Assembly (NCBI GenBank): GCA_024640365.1
Contig: JAHEFE010000007.1
Location: 1 to 64,000 of the forward strand
Direction: 5' to 3'
DNA: 64,000 nt
Origin: Woeseiaceae bacterium
GTDB lineage: Bacteria; Pseudomonadota; Gammaproteobacteria; Steroidobacterales; Woeseiaceae
Shown: positions 37,199 to 45,798 of the stretch, in pieces
Position numbering within the stretch: position 1 is the stretch's first letter
Layout: the number at the start of each line of letters is the position of its first letter
Translations under genes and position numbers: made by a program
Notes under the pieces: model-generated
What the model was told of the DNA's origin: nothing
Database searches by the model: none
What the model saw: the letters and a program-made list of their open reading frames with translations, nothing else

Positions 37199-37382
37199 CG
37201 CTTATCCAGCCCTGGGTATAAGACAGAACCAGGAGCGCAATCAGCAACACTGAAAGTGCTACTCTGATTTTCAGGGCCTTGAGAACGCGACCGCTGTTAT
37301 CCTGATCGCGCGCCAGAAAGAACAGGCCCGAACCAAGACTGACCACAACCGCAGCCAGTAATATGAGAATCAGAAGCTTCAT
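37182..37382 (-). CDS. DUF2909 twin-transmembrane protein
   Basis: A 66-residue protein with two membrane spans (about 2-24 and 40-60) joined by a charged loop containing ARDQDNSGRVLKALKIR. This is the DUF2909 pattern, typically found on the opposite strand between coxC and surf1 in gammaproteobacterial oxidase clusters, as here. A role in oxidase assembly is suspected from context only. Confidence 0.85.
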   Translation of the reverse strand: MKLLILILLAAVVVSLGSGLFFLARDQDNSGRVLKALKIRVALSVLLIALLVLSYTQGWISAGAGF

Positions 37383-37424
37383 GGGCGTATTCCAGGGTGC
37401 TTATTCGAAGCGGATAAGTATAGC

Positions 37425-38150
37425 GTGAATACCGCGTCCGGAAAGCGCGTGTTCAGGCCGCGATTAATTCCCAGCATACTCACCGCCTTACTCGCATTTG
37501 GCTTGATTAGCCTGGGAAACTGGCAACTGCAGCGTGCCGAGTATAAGAAAGAGCTTGCGGCAGGTTTTTCCGCCGCGAGCGGCTCTCTTGAGCCTATGGT
37601 TGAAGGCCGAACGTATCCGGAGCAAACGCGCCTGCAGGTATCCGGCAAGTACCTGCCAGAGCGGCAGTTCCTGATCGACAACATGGTTTTAAACGGCCTG
37701 GCCGGCTACTTTGTAATCACGCCACTGCAAATTGCCCCAGGGCGGCCATTACTGTTGGTGAATCGCGGCTGGATTGAGCACCAGCAAGAGCAGGCTCTAT
37801 TGCCGGAGCTGCAAATCGTCAAGCCCGAGACCCGCCTCAGCGGCCGCGTCGGCCACTTGCCCAAACCAGGCATGCGGCTTGAGGGAGAAGCTGTTGCCAT
37901 GACTGGTAATTGGCCCAGAATAGCCGTATTTCCAGAAGCTGCAGATCTCGCACGAGCACTGCAAGAAGATGTGCAGCCATTTGTGCTGTTGCTGGATCCG
38001 GATGCCGCCGATGGCTATGCCCGCGAATGGGCGCCTCCAGAATTTGGTCCCGAGCGCCATCTCGCGTATGCCGTACAATGGTTCGCGCTGGCGCTGACGC
38101 TCGGCGTAATTTTTGTTGTCATGAACCTCAAAACCGTGACCGAGAAATGA
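37425..38150 (+). CDS. SURF1 family cytochrome oxidase assembly protein
   Basis: A 241-residue protein with membrane spans near both ends (about 15-33 and 212-232) and a periplasmic domain between them, the SURF1 layout. LGNWQLQRAEYK after the first span and RHLAYAVQWFALAL at the last are family signatures. SURF1 helps to insert heme a into subunit I. The start is GTG 37425; its ribosome site is weak. The 42-nt gap to the divergent DUF2909 gene must contain both promoters. Confidence 0.92.
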   Translation: MNTASGKRVFRPRLIPSILTALLAFGLISLGNWQLQRAEYKKELAAGFSAASGSLEPMVEGRTYPEQTRLQVSGKYLPERQFLIDNMVLNGLAGYFVITPLQIAPGRPLLLVNRGWIEHQQEQALLPELQIVKPETRLSGRVGHLPKPGMRLEGEAVAMTGNWPRIAVFPEAADLARALQEDVQPFVLLLDPDAADGYAREWAPPEFGPERHLAYAVQWFALALTLGVIFVVMNLKTVTEK

Positions 38151-38198
38151 ATTCAGTGCCATTTTAATTGTGGCAAACCTTACGACAGTGATGAATTA

Positions 38199-38786
38199 AT
38201 GAACCAAACCAAACCCGAAGTTAAAACCAGCCGCCTGCAACTGATGCTCGTCGCAACCCTGTTCATCGGGCCCCTGGTTGTGGCGATGGTGCTCTATTAC
38301 GGTGACTTTCACTGGCGCCCCGTTGGCCTGTCCAACCATGGCACGCTGTTGACGCCCATAACCAATGTGGTCGAACCACTGAGTGACCGGGAAACCGCCC
38401 AACAACTGAATGACAAATGGACACTACTGTATCCGAGCAGCGGCGACTGCGGACCTGAAAGCATTTGCCGCGAGCGCCTCTATAAAATGCGCCAGGTGCG
38501 CCTGATGCTTGGAAAAAACATGGACCGCATACAACGGGTAATATTGCCTGCTGCACAGCCGCCGGCCGCTGATTATCTGGAAGCCGAGCAACAAGGATTA
38601 CTCATACTGCAGGACGCCGAATTAAGCGCGTCTCTCGATGGTCATTTGCCAGCCACCATAACAAGGGGTGGGTACTACCTTATCGACCCCCTCGGCAACC
38701 TTGTTATGTACTTTGAGCCCGACCTTAATCCCAAGCATATGCTTGGAGACCTTAAACACCTTTTATCTCTTTCTCACATAGGTTAG
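38199..38786 (+). CDS. Membrane-anchored CX5C protein of the oxidase cluster
   Basis: A 195-residue protein with one N-terminal span (about 14-34) and a periplasmic domain. WTLLYPSSGDC recalls the start of a thioredoxin/SCO fold; the two cysteines are Cys84 and Cys90 (spacing CX5C rather than SCO's CX3C). A later GGYYLIDPLGNLVMYF segment fits the cis-Pro strand region. Proteins like this occur beside surf1 and ctaA in related clusters and are usually unnamed. A thiol or copper role in oxidase assembly is inference. Confidence 0.8.
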   Translation: MNQTKPEVKTSRLQLMLVATLFIGPLVVAMVLYYGDFHWRPVGLSNHGTLLTPITNVVEPLSDRETAQQLNDKWTLLYPSSGDCGPESICRERLYKMRQVRLMLGKNMDRIQRVILPAAQPPAADYLEAEQQGLLILQDAELSASLDGHLPATITRGGYYLIDPLGNLVMYFEPDLNPKHMLGDLKHLLSLSHIG

Positions 38787-38836
38787 AACAGCAGCCGCTG
38801 TCAGTCATTCAACCGCACTGGACACAGAATAAACTC

Positions 38837-39739
38837 ATGCAGGCAACCCAGGCACAAAGAGTAAACGTCGACTGGCGTGACTATTACGAATTAACGAAAC
38901 CTCGAGTTGTTGCGTTAATCGTATTTACCGCAATCGTCGGATCATTCCTGGCCGTTCCCGGCTGGCCTGGATTCGTGCCTCTGTTTTTTGGCTCACTTGG
39001 GATTGGGCTCGCCGCGTCATCGGCCGCCGTGGTTAATCAAGTACTGGATGCCCGTATAGACGGACATATGGCACGCACCCACCGGCGACCTCTACCACAA
39101 GGCAAAATTTCCGAGCCCCGCGCCTTTGTCATGGCCGGCGTGTTGTGCGTGCTCGCCATGTTGATACTCACAATCCTGATCAATCCGCTGACCGCTATTC
39201 TCACCTTTTGTTCTTTGATCGGGTACGCCATCATCTACACCGTATTTTTAAAGCGGGCGACACCGCAGAATATTGTGATTGGTGGTGCTGCCGGTGCGGC
39301 TCCACCAGTACTTGGCTGGACCGCAGTTACCGGCGAAATTCACAGTGACGCGCTGTTGTTATTCCTGATCATATTCACCTGGACACCGCCACATTTCTGG
39401 GCGTTGGCAATCGCGCGCAAAGATGAATACGCAAAGGTTGGGATCCCAATGTTGCCGGTTACGCACGGCAACGACTTCACTTTGCTATCAATTTTGCTCT
39501 ACACCATATTGCTGGTACTGGTGACCGTCATTCCCTATCTCACCGGCATGAGCGGGTTGATTTATCTGGCCTTCGCTCTCATGTTGGGCGGCAAGTTCCT
39601 GTACGGCGCAATACAGCTTCGGCGCAATGCGGATATCAAGGTCGCGATGGACCTATTCTGGTTTTCTATCAACTACCTGATGATTCTGTTTGCGGCATTG
39701 TTACTTGATCACTACCTGTTGTTTCATTTCAATTTTTGA
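38837..39739 (+). CDS. ctaB: Protoheme IX farnesyltransferase (heme O synthase)
   Basis: Membrane prenyltransferase (300 residues) that farnesylates heme b to heme o for the oxidase. The first Asp-rich site is in NQVLDARIDGHMARTHRRPLP (about 62-82), with YTVFLKRATPQNIVIGGAAGA and HFWALAIARKDEY further on; about nine spans. It is the last gene of the cluster. The usual neighbour ctaA (heme A synthase) is absent on both sides. Confidence 0.95.
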   Translation: MQATQAQRVNVDWRDYYELTKPRVVALIVFTAIVGSFLAVPGWPGFVPLFFGSLGIGLAASSAAVVNQVLDARIDGHMARTHRRPLPQGKISEPRAFVMAGVLCVLAMLILTILINPLTAILTFCSLIGYAIIYTVFLKRATPQNIVIGGAAGAAPPVLGWTAVTGEIHSDALLLFLIIFTWTPPHFWALAIARKDEYAKVGIPMLPVTHGNDFTLLSILLYTILLVLVTVIPYLTGMSGLIYLAFALMLGGKFLYGAIQLRRNADIKVAMDLFWFSINYLMILFAALLLDHYLLFHFNF

Positions 39740-39854
39740 GCGACCACACAGCTGCGGTAACGTCGCAGATCAGCGCTATGTCGTGGCGGGATCTTTGTTA
39801 GACTAACGGTCGGATTTAGCTCCCCACTTTTGCTTACTTGGCTCATAACCCGCG

Positions 39855-42032
39855 ATGGACGTCACCCCTATTCTGGAAGGCCTGAATGACGCGCAGCGAC
39901 AAGCTGTAACTGCGCCGCAAAAGCCTTTGCTGGTTATTGCTGGAGCCGGAAGTGGCAAGACTCGCGTCCTGACTCACCGGGCGGCATGGCTGATCGACGT
40001 AGAGGGCGCGTCTCCGCAAAGCCTGCTGGCGGTTACTTTCACCAACAAGGCCGCCGCCGAAATGCGCGGCCGTATCGAAAGCCTGTTACAGATGCCGGCG
40101 AGCCACCTTTGGATAGGAACCTTTCATGGGCTTGCTCATCGTCTCCTGCGTCGTCACTGGCAAGAAGCGGGGTTACCGCAAAACTTTCAGATTATTGACT
40201 CTGACGATCAGCTACGCCTGATAAAGCGCATGCTGAAAAATCTGGAAGCCGACGACAGTCGCTGGGTGCCGCGAGAGATTCAATATTTCATCAATGGCCA
40301 GAAAGATGAGGGCTTGCGACCGCAGCACCTGGACGATGGTGGCGATTTGAACCGTCATCAATTTATCGAGTTTTATCGTGGCTATCAGGAAGTCTGCGAG
40401 CGCGGCGGGCTCGTGGATTTTGCTGAACTTTTGCTGCGCGCCCACGAATTGTGGCGCGATAACGAGCAGGTCCTGGCGCACTACCAAAGACGATTTCGGC
40501 ACATCCTCGTCGATGAGTTTCAAGACACGAATGCCATTCAATACGCCTGGCTAAAAATGCTCGCAGGCAAGACGGGTATTCCTTTTGTGGTTGGCGATGA
40601 TGACCAATCCATTTATCGCTGGCGCGGCGCGCGTGTTGAACACATCACTCGCTTCCAAAAAGATTTTCCAGGGACCGAGGTCATCAAGCTCGAGCAAAAC
40701 TACCGTTCGACAGCGACTATCCTCGAGGCGGCCAATGCCGTCATCAAGAACAACAACTCGCGCATGGGCAAGAACCTCTGGACGGAAGGCGCCAGCGGCG
40801 AGGCAATCAAGATCTACTCGGCATACAACGAGCGTGACGAAGCATCATTTATTGTTGGTCGTCTGCGTGAGTGGAGCGATCAAGGTAATGCCCGTGCCGA
40901 TGCGGCGCTTTTATACCGCTCGAATGCACAGTCTCGCGTTCTCGAAGAGGCGCTTATTAACGCCGGGATTCCTTATCGCGTATACGGCGGTTTGCGCTTC
41001 TTTGAACGCCAGGAAATCAAAGACGCGCTGGCCTACCTGAGGCTCACCTCCAATCGCGACGACGACAGCTCGTTTGAACGAGTCATCAACAAGCCAACGC
41101 GTGGCATTGGTGCACGCAGCGTTGATTCTTTGCGAGCCTATGCGCGCGCAAACGCTTGTTCAATGTGGCGCGCGACCGGTGCCTTGGCCAGCGACGAAGC
41201 TCTCGGCAGTCGCGCGCGCTCCGCTCTGACAAACTTCATGAACCTGATTGAACTAATGGCACGTGAGTGCAAGTCGCTCGATTTGCACGAGCAGGTCGAC
41301 CATGTCATTCAACGCAGTGGTTTGTTGGAGCATTACAAAAAAGACAAAGGCGAGAAATCCGAGACCCGCGTCGAGAACCTCGAGGAACTGGTCAGTGCGG
41401 CGCGCGGCTTTGAGGGCGACCCGGAAGAGGACATGTCACCGCTGGATGCATTTTTGTCGCACGCGGCGCTCGAGGCTGGTGAGGGACAAGCAGATGCCTG
41501 GGAAGATTGCGTGCAACTGATGACTATGCACTCCGCCAAGGGACTTGAGTTTCCACTGGTGTTTTTATGCGGCGTCGAGGACGGGCTGTTTCCACATCAG
41601 CGCTCTATTGCGGATCCTAACGGTCTCGAGGAAGAACGGCGGTTGTGCTATGTCGGTATCACCCGCGCAATGCAAACGCTGTACATCACCCATGCAGAAC
41701 AACGCAGACTCCACGGAACCGACTCCTTTGCGTTGCCATCTCGTTTTATTGGCGAGATTCCGAGGGAGCTGGTCGAGGAAATCAGGCCAAAAGTACAGGT
41801 CACACGACCCAACTATGGAGGCGGGCATAGCCGCGCAGCAGCAGCACCTTCAGGACAGCGGGAGTCGGCTGGAGGCCTGCGTCTCGGGCAACATGTCAGG
41901 CATGGAAAGTTCGGTGACGGCGTGGTACTTAATTACGAAGGACAGGGCGCACACGCCCGAGTCCAGGTAAATTTTGAGTCGGCGGGCACAAAATGGTTGG
42001 TTTTGAGTTATGCCAACCTCGATCTGATGTAA
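39855..42032 (+). CDS. uvrD: DNA helicase II (UvrD)
   Basis: Superfamily 1A 3'-5' helicase, 725 residues, for mismatch and excision repair. Walker A AGAGSGKT is at 29-36, VDEFQDTN near 221-228, the QSIYRWRGA segment near 255, motif IV/V residues in LEQNYRST and HSAKGLEF, and a C-terminal tail ending WLVLSYANLDLM that is typical of UvrD. ATG 39855 aligns with the family start. No LexA box was recognised in the 115-nt upstream gap. Confidence 0.95.
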   Translation: MDVTPILEGLNDAQRQAVTAPQKPLLVIAGAGSGKTRVLTHRAAWLIDVEGASPQSLLAVTFTNKAAAEMRGRIESLLQMPASHLWIGTFHGLAHRLLRRHWQEAGLPQNFQIIDSDDQLRLIKRMLKNLEADDSRWVPREIQYFINGQKDEGLRPQHLDDGGDLNRHQFIEFYRGYQEVCERGGLVDFAELLLRAHELWRDNEQVLAHYQRRFRHILVDEFQDTNAIQYAWLKMLAGKTGIPFVVGDDDQSIYRWRGARVEHITRFQKDFPGTEVIKLEQNYRSTATILEAANAVIKNNNSRMGKNLWTEGASGEAIKIYSAYNERDEASFIVGRLREWSDQGNARADAALLYRSNAQSRVLEEALINAGIPYRVYGGLRFFERQEIKDALAYLRLTSNRDDDSSFERVINKPTRGIGARSVDSLRAYARANACSMWRATGALASDEALGSRARSALTNFMNLIELMARECKSLDLHEQVDHVIQRSGLLEHYKKDKGEKSETRVENLEELVSAARGFEGDPEEDMSPLDAFLSHAALEAGEGQADAWEDCVQLMTMHSAKGLEFPLVFLCGVEDGLFPHQRSIADPNGLEEERRLCYVGITRAMQTLYITHAEQRRLHGTDSFALPSRFIGEIPRELVEEIRPKVQVTRPNYGGGHSRAAAAPSGQRESAGGLRLGQHVRHGKFGDGVVLNYEGQGAHARVQVNFESAGTKWLVLSYANLDLM

Positions 42033-42064
42033 AATAGCCGCGAGCTCGAGGGCCACAAAAACTA

Positions 42065-43441
42065 ATGAAAATACTAATACTCGGGGCCGGCCAGGTTGGA
42101 TCGTCGGCGGCAGACCACCTTTCACGCGAAGAGGCCAACGAAGTTACTGTCGTTGACGTGCGTGCCGATGTCCTGCGCGAACTCCAGGACCGTCTCGATA
42201 TCCGCACTGTCGTTGGCCATGCAGCGCACCCGGAAGTCCTCGCGAGAGCTGGCGCACGTGATGTCGATATCGTAATTGCCCTGACCGATTCTGACGAAAC
42301 CAATATGGTTGCCTGTCAGATCGCCTACACACTGTTTCACACCCCGACCAAGATTGCCCGCATCCGTTCGGCGGAATACATGAATGCCAAAAAGCTATTT
42401 GGCCATGACGCGCTACCGGTCGACGTGCGCATCAGTCCGGAGCAGCTTGTTTGTGAATACATCGAGCAACTTATTCTTTACCCGGGCACTTTGCAGGTAC
42501 TCGGATTCGCTGGTGGTAAAGTTCGTCTTGTCGGCGTGCGAGTAGACGAGGAAGGCCTTCTCGTGGACCAGCAAATTTCGGCGCTCAGAGAACACATCCC
42601 CAATACCGAAGCCCGCATCGCGGCAATCTATAGAGATGGCAAAGCGCTTATCCCGGACGGCGACACCATAATCAGGGCGGGAGACGAAGTGTTTTTCATC
42701 GCCGCTCGCAAGGACATTCGTGTTTTCCTGAGCGAGTTGCGCAAGCTTGAAGACCCTGTGCGGCGCGTCGTTATCGCCGGCGGCGGTAATATCGGCCTAC
42801 GTCTGGCGATGGCTCTTGAACAAACAAACCAGGTCAAGATTATTGAGCGTGACCCGCAACGCGCCCGCGTCATTTCCGAACAGCTGAATAAGGCCATTGT
42901 TCTGGTTGGCGATGCGGCTGACGAGGAGCTGCTGCTGGAAGAGAACATTGACAGCGTTGATGTCTTTTGTGGTCTCACCAATGCGGAGGAGGCGAACATT
43001 CTTTCTTCGATGCTTGCCAAACGCCTGGGAGCCCACAAGGTCATGGCACTTATCAACAGGCCTTCCTATGCCGAGCTGGTTGAGTCGGGCAGTATCGACA
43101 TCGCAATATCTCCGCAGCAGGTCACTATCGGATCGCTGCTCGCCTACGTGCGCCGCGGTGACGTTGTCAAAGTACATTCGCTGCGTCGTGGTGCCGCTGA
43201 GGCAATTGAAGCGATTGCCCACGGCGAAGCAGGCCAGTCAAAGGTTGTTGGTAAGACAATTGAGGAGCTTGATCTGCCCACAGGCGCGAGCATCGCAGCT
43301 ATTGTTCGCGATGATCAGGTTATTATGGCGCATCACGACATCGTGATAGAGGCCGATGACCACGTCATCATCTTCCTTACAGACCGGCGCAAAATTGAGG
43401 TGCTGGAAAAACTGTTTCAAGTAGGTGTTTCATTCGTATGA
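42065..43441 (+). CDS. trkA: Trk potassium uptake system, NAD-binding subunit TrkA
   Basis: Peripheral regulatory subunit (458 residues) that gates the TrkH channel. It has two tandem RCK units, each a Rossmann fold (ILGAGQVGSSAA near 4-15; VIAGGGNIGLRLA near 238-250) followed by a TrkA_C domain. GAGG of the upstream run lies before ATG 42065. trkH follows after 46 nt. Confidence 0.96.
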   Translation: MKILILGAGQVGSSAADHLSREEANEVTVVDVRADVLRELQDRLDIRTVVGHAAHPEVLARAGARDVDIVIALTDSDETNMVACQIAYTLFHTPTKIARIRSAEYMNAKKLFGHDALPVDVRISPEQLVCEYIEQLILYPGTLQVLGFAGGKVRLVGVRVDEEGLLVDQQISALREHIPNTEARIAAIYRDGKALIPDGDTIIRAGDEVFFIAARKDIRVFLSELRKLEDPVRRVVIAGGGNIGLRLAMALEQTNQVKIIERDPQRARVISEQLNKAIVLVGDAADEELLLEENIDSVDVFCGLTNAEEANILSSMLAKRLGAHKVMALINRPSYAELVESGSIDIAISPQQVTIGSLLAYVRRGDVVKVHSLRRGAAEAIEAIAHGEAGQSKVVGKTIEELDLPTGASIAAIVRDDQVIMAHHDIVIEADDHVIIFLTDRRKIEVLEKLFQVGVSFV

Positions 43442-43487
43442 AGGTCCTACCGGCTGAACTCACGGCAACGTATTCGGGCGAGCATAG

Positions 43488-44939
43488 ATGAACTGGACAG
43501 TGGTACAACGAATACTTGGGCTGCTACTGATGGTTTTCAGTATCACTATGCTGCCCCCGGTTGTCGTCAGCGTAATTTTCGGCGAAGAAAGCTGGATGCC
43601 GTTTATCGAGGGCTTCACGGTGACGCTGGTTTCCGGCCTGCTCATCTGGTTACCGGTTCGAACGGTGAAGAAAGATTTGAAGCTGCGCGATGGCTTTTTG
43701 ATTGTCGCCGCTTTCTGGAGCGTCCTCGGCACTTTCGGCGCACTGCCTTTTTACATGGCCGACGGCCTTTCCATGTCGGTCACCGACGCCATCTTCGAAT
43801 CCGTGTCGGGACTAACCACCACCGGTGCAACAGTCCTTACCGGGCTTGATGCGCTACCGCGTTCAATTCTCTGGTATCGCCAGCAGCTGCAGTGGCTGGG
43901 AGGTATGGGCATTATTGTGCTCGCTGTTGCCGTCCTACCAATGCTGGGTGTCGGTGGTATGCAGCTGTATCGGGCAGAAGCGCCGGGCCCGGTTAAAGAC
44001 AATAAGCTGACACCACGCATCACTGAGACGGCGAAAGCGCTTTGGTATGTTTACTTGTTGTTCACAATATTATGCGCGGCAAGTTACTGGGCCGCAGGCA
44101 TGACGCCGTTTGACGCGATTTGTCATGCCTTTTCCACTGTCGCCATCGGCGGCTTCTCGACTCACGACCTAAGTATCGGCTATTTTGACAGCAACCTGAT
44201 CGACATTATCGCTGTGATTTTCATGTTCGCCGCGGGCATTAACTTTTCGTTACATTTTTTCGCCTGGCGTTACATGCAGATCAAGCACTATTGGCAGGAT
44301 CCGGAGTTTCGCGCGTACACGTTCGTTCTCGTGGTTGTTTCCGTTACAACCATCCTGTCGCTGACAGCGCTGCATACTTATCAGAATATTGGCGACGGTT
44401 TCGTTAATGGCTTGTTCCAGGCCGTATCAATCGCAACCACGACAGGCTTTACGACCGCGAACTATTCAACATGGCCAGGAGCGCTTCCAGTCGTATTGAT
44501 TCTCGCCAGCTTTATCGGCGGCTCCGCAGGTTCAACCGCCGGTGGCATCAAGGTCGTTCGCTGGTTGCTCGTATACAAACAAGGGCTGAGAGAAATCTCT
44601 CGCCTTATTCACCCCAGCGCCGAAATACCCGTGAAGCTGGGTAACACGCCGGTGTCCGCGCGGGTCGTTGACGCCGTTTGGGGCTTCTTCTCGGTTTACA
44701 TCATTGTTTTCGGGGCACTGTTACTTGCAATGATGGCAACTGGTCTTGACCAGGTCACCGCTTTTTCAGCCGTAGCGGCGACCCTGAATAACCTCGGGCC
44801 TGGGCTCGGTGATGTGGCTACCGGATTCATGACCGTAAGCGATCCCGGCAAGTGGGCCTCTATTTTGGCGATGCTGCTGGGTCGATTGGAAATATTCACG
44901 CTACTGGTATTGATTACCCCAACATTCTGGCGGCCCTGA
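43488..44939 (+). CDS. trkH: Trk potassium transporter, membrane subunit TrkH
   Basis: Potassium channel-like subunit of 483 residues with four membrane-pore-membrane repeats. Pore loops are visible as ESVSGLTTTGAT, AFSTVAIGGFS, ATTTGFTTANYS and AATLNNLGPGLG, each supplying the Gly of the selectivity filter. The stop overlaps the start of the next gene (TGATG), so that gene is translationally coupled to it. Confidence 0.96.
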   Translation: MNWTVVQRILGLLLMVFSITMLPPVVVSVIFGEESWMPFIEGFTVTLVSGLLIWLPVRTVKKDLKLRDGFLIVAAFWSVLGTFGALPFYMADGLSMSVTDAIFESVSGLTTTGATVLTGLDALPRSILWYRQQLQWLGGMGIIVLAVAVLPMLGVGGMQLYRAEAPGPVKDNKLTPRITETAKALWYVYLLFTILCAASYWAAGMTPFDAICHAFSTVAIGGFSTHDLSIGYFDSNLIDIIAVIFMFAAGINFSLHFFAWRYMQIKHYWQDPEFRAYTFVLVVVSVTTILSLTALHTYQNIGDGFVNGLFQAVSIATTTGFTTANYSTWPGALPVVLILASFIGGSAGSTAGGIKVVRWLLVYKQGLREISRLIHPSAEIPVKLGNTPVSARVVDAVWGFFSVYIIVFGALLLAMMATGLDQVTAFSAVAATLNNLGPGLGDVATGFMTVSDPGKWASILAMLLGRLEIFTLLVLITPTFWRP

Positions 44940-45274
44940 TGACAACACGGGTCGCCTCACTTCTCGCCATGCTTGAGCGCGGTCAGGATTCAGCGCTACT
45001 CCGGTTCTCGCTCGGCAATGAACTACTGGCAGAGAATAATTCTCGTCAAGCAGTGACGCACCTTCGCAAAGCGCTGCAGCTGGACCCTGAATATTCTGCG
45101 GCGTGGAAGTTGCTTGGCAAGGCTCTTACCGACAACAATGAAGTCGCGGCCGCTATCGATTGTTATCAACGCGGAATTGCCACAGCGGAAGCAAAAGGTG
45201 ACCGCCAGGCAGTAAAAGAAATGCAGGTTTTTTTAAGACGTCTCGAGAGAAAAACTGCAGCCGGCGGGGGCTGA
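44939..45274 (+). CDS. Small TPR protein
   Basis: A 111-residue protein of helical repeats with no signal peptide. ALLRFSLGNELLAENNSRQAVTHLRKALQLDPEYSAAWKLLGKALTDNNE covers the first TPR and part of a second; the order of small and large residues (A-LG-A-A-P) fits the TPR pattern, with a third partial unit to about residue 85. The start shares an A with the trkH stop, and dctQ begins 4 nt after its stop. It may be an adaptor for either neighbour; the partner is unknown. Confidence 0.85.
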   Translation: MTTRVASLLAMLERGQDSALLRFSLGNELLAENNSRQAVTHLRKALQLDPEYSAAWKLLGKALTDNNEVAAAIDCYQRGIATAEAKGDRQAVKEMQVFLRRLERKTAAGGG

Positions 45275-45278
45275 TTTC

Positions 45279-45797
45279 ATGACAATAGAAAACCAAAAAG
45301 TTGCTGCCACGATCGAGCGGTTCAGTGACCTTGTTGGCCGTGCTACTAGCTGGCTGACGCTGCTAATGGTGCTTACGACTTTTGGTGTTGTTGTCCTGCG
45401 TTATATTTTTGACGCAGGCATTATCTGGTTACAAGAAGCTATCACCTGGATGCACGCCACCGTTTTCATGCTGGGCGCCGCGTATGCACTGCAGCAGGAA
45501 GAACACGTGCGAGTCGATATTTTTTATCGCGACATGACTGCTCGCGGACGTGCCATCGTAAACATCGGCGGCTTGCTTCTTTTTCTTTGGCCGATGTGCG
45601 GCTACCTCATGATAGAGGCGCTGGATTACGTGAGTGCATCCTGGGCTCTACGTGAATCATCGCGTGAAGCGGGTGGGCTGCCATACCCATTCGTGCCCCT
45701 GCTGAAGAGTCTTTTGTTGTTAATGCCATTAACTGTTGCCTTGCAGGGGCTGGCTATTTTTCTCCGTGCGCTGCCGGCGCTGAAGCGGGAACACTAG
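45279..45797 (+). CDS. dctQ: TRAP transporter small permease DctQ
   Basis: Four-span small membrane subunit (172 residues) of a tripartite ATP-independent periplasmic transporter. ITWMHATVFMLGAAYALQQEEHVRVDIFY is the family's core sequence region (about residues 50-80). GGGGG upstream of ATG 45279 is a ribosome site. It lies 1 nt before dctM. Confidence 0.93.
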   Translation: MTIENQKVAATIERFSDLVGRATSWLTLLMVLTTFGVVVLRYIFDAGIIWLQEAITWMHATVFMLGAAYALQQEEHVRVDIFYRDMTARGRAIVNIGGLLLFLWPMCGYLMIEALDYVSASWALRESSREAGGLPYPFVPLLKSLLLLMPLTVALQGLAIFLRALPALKREH

Positions 45798-45798
45798 T

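Noticed and set aside
39740-39854. LexA box upstream of uvrD
   Set aside because: No CTGT-N8-ACAG pattern is present in the gap.
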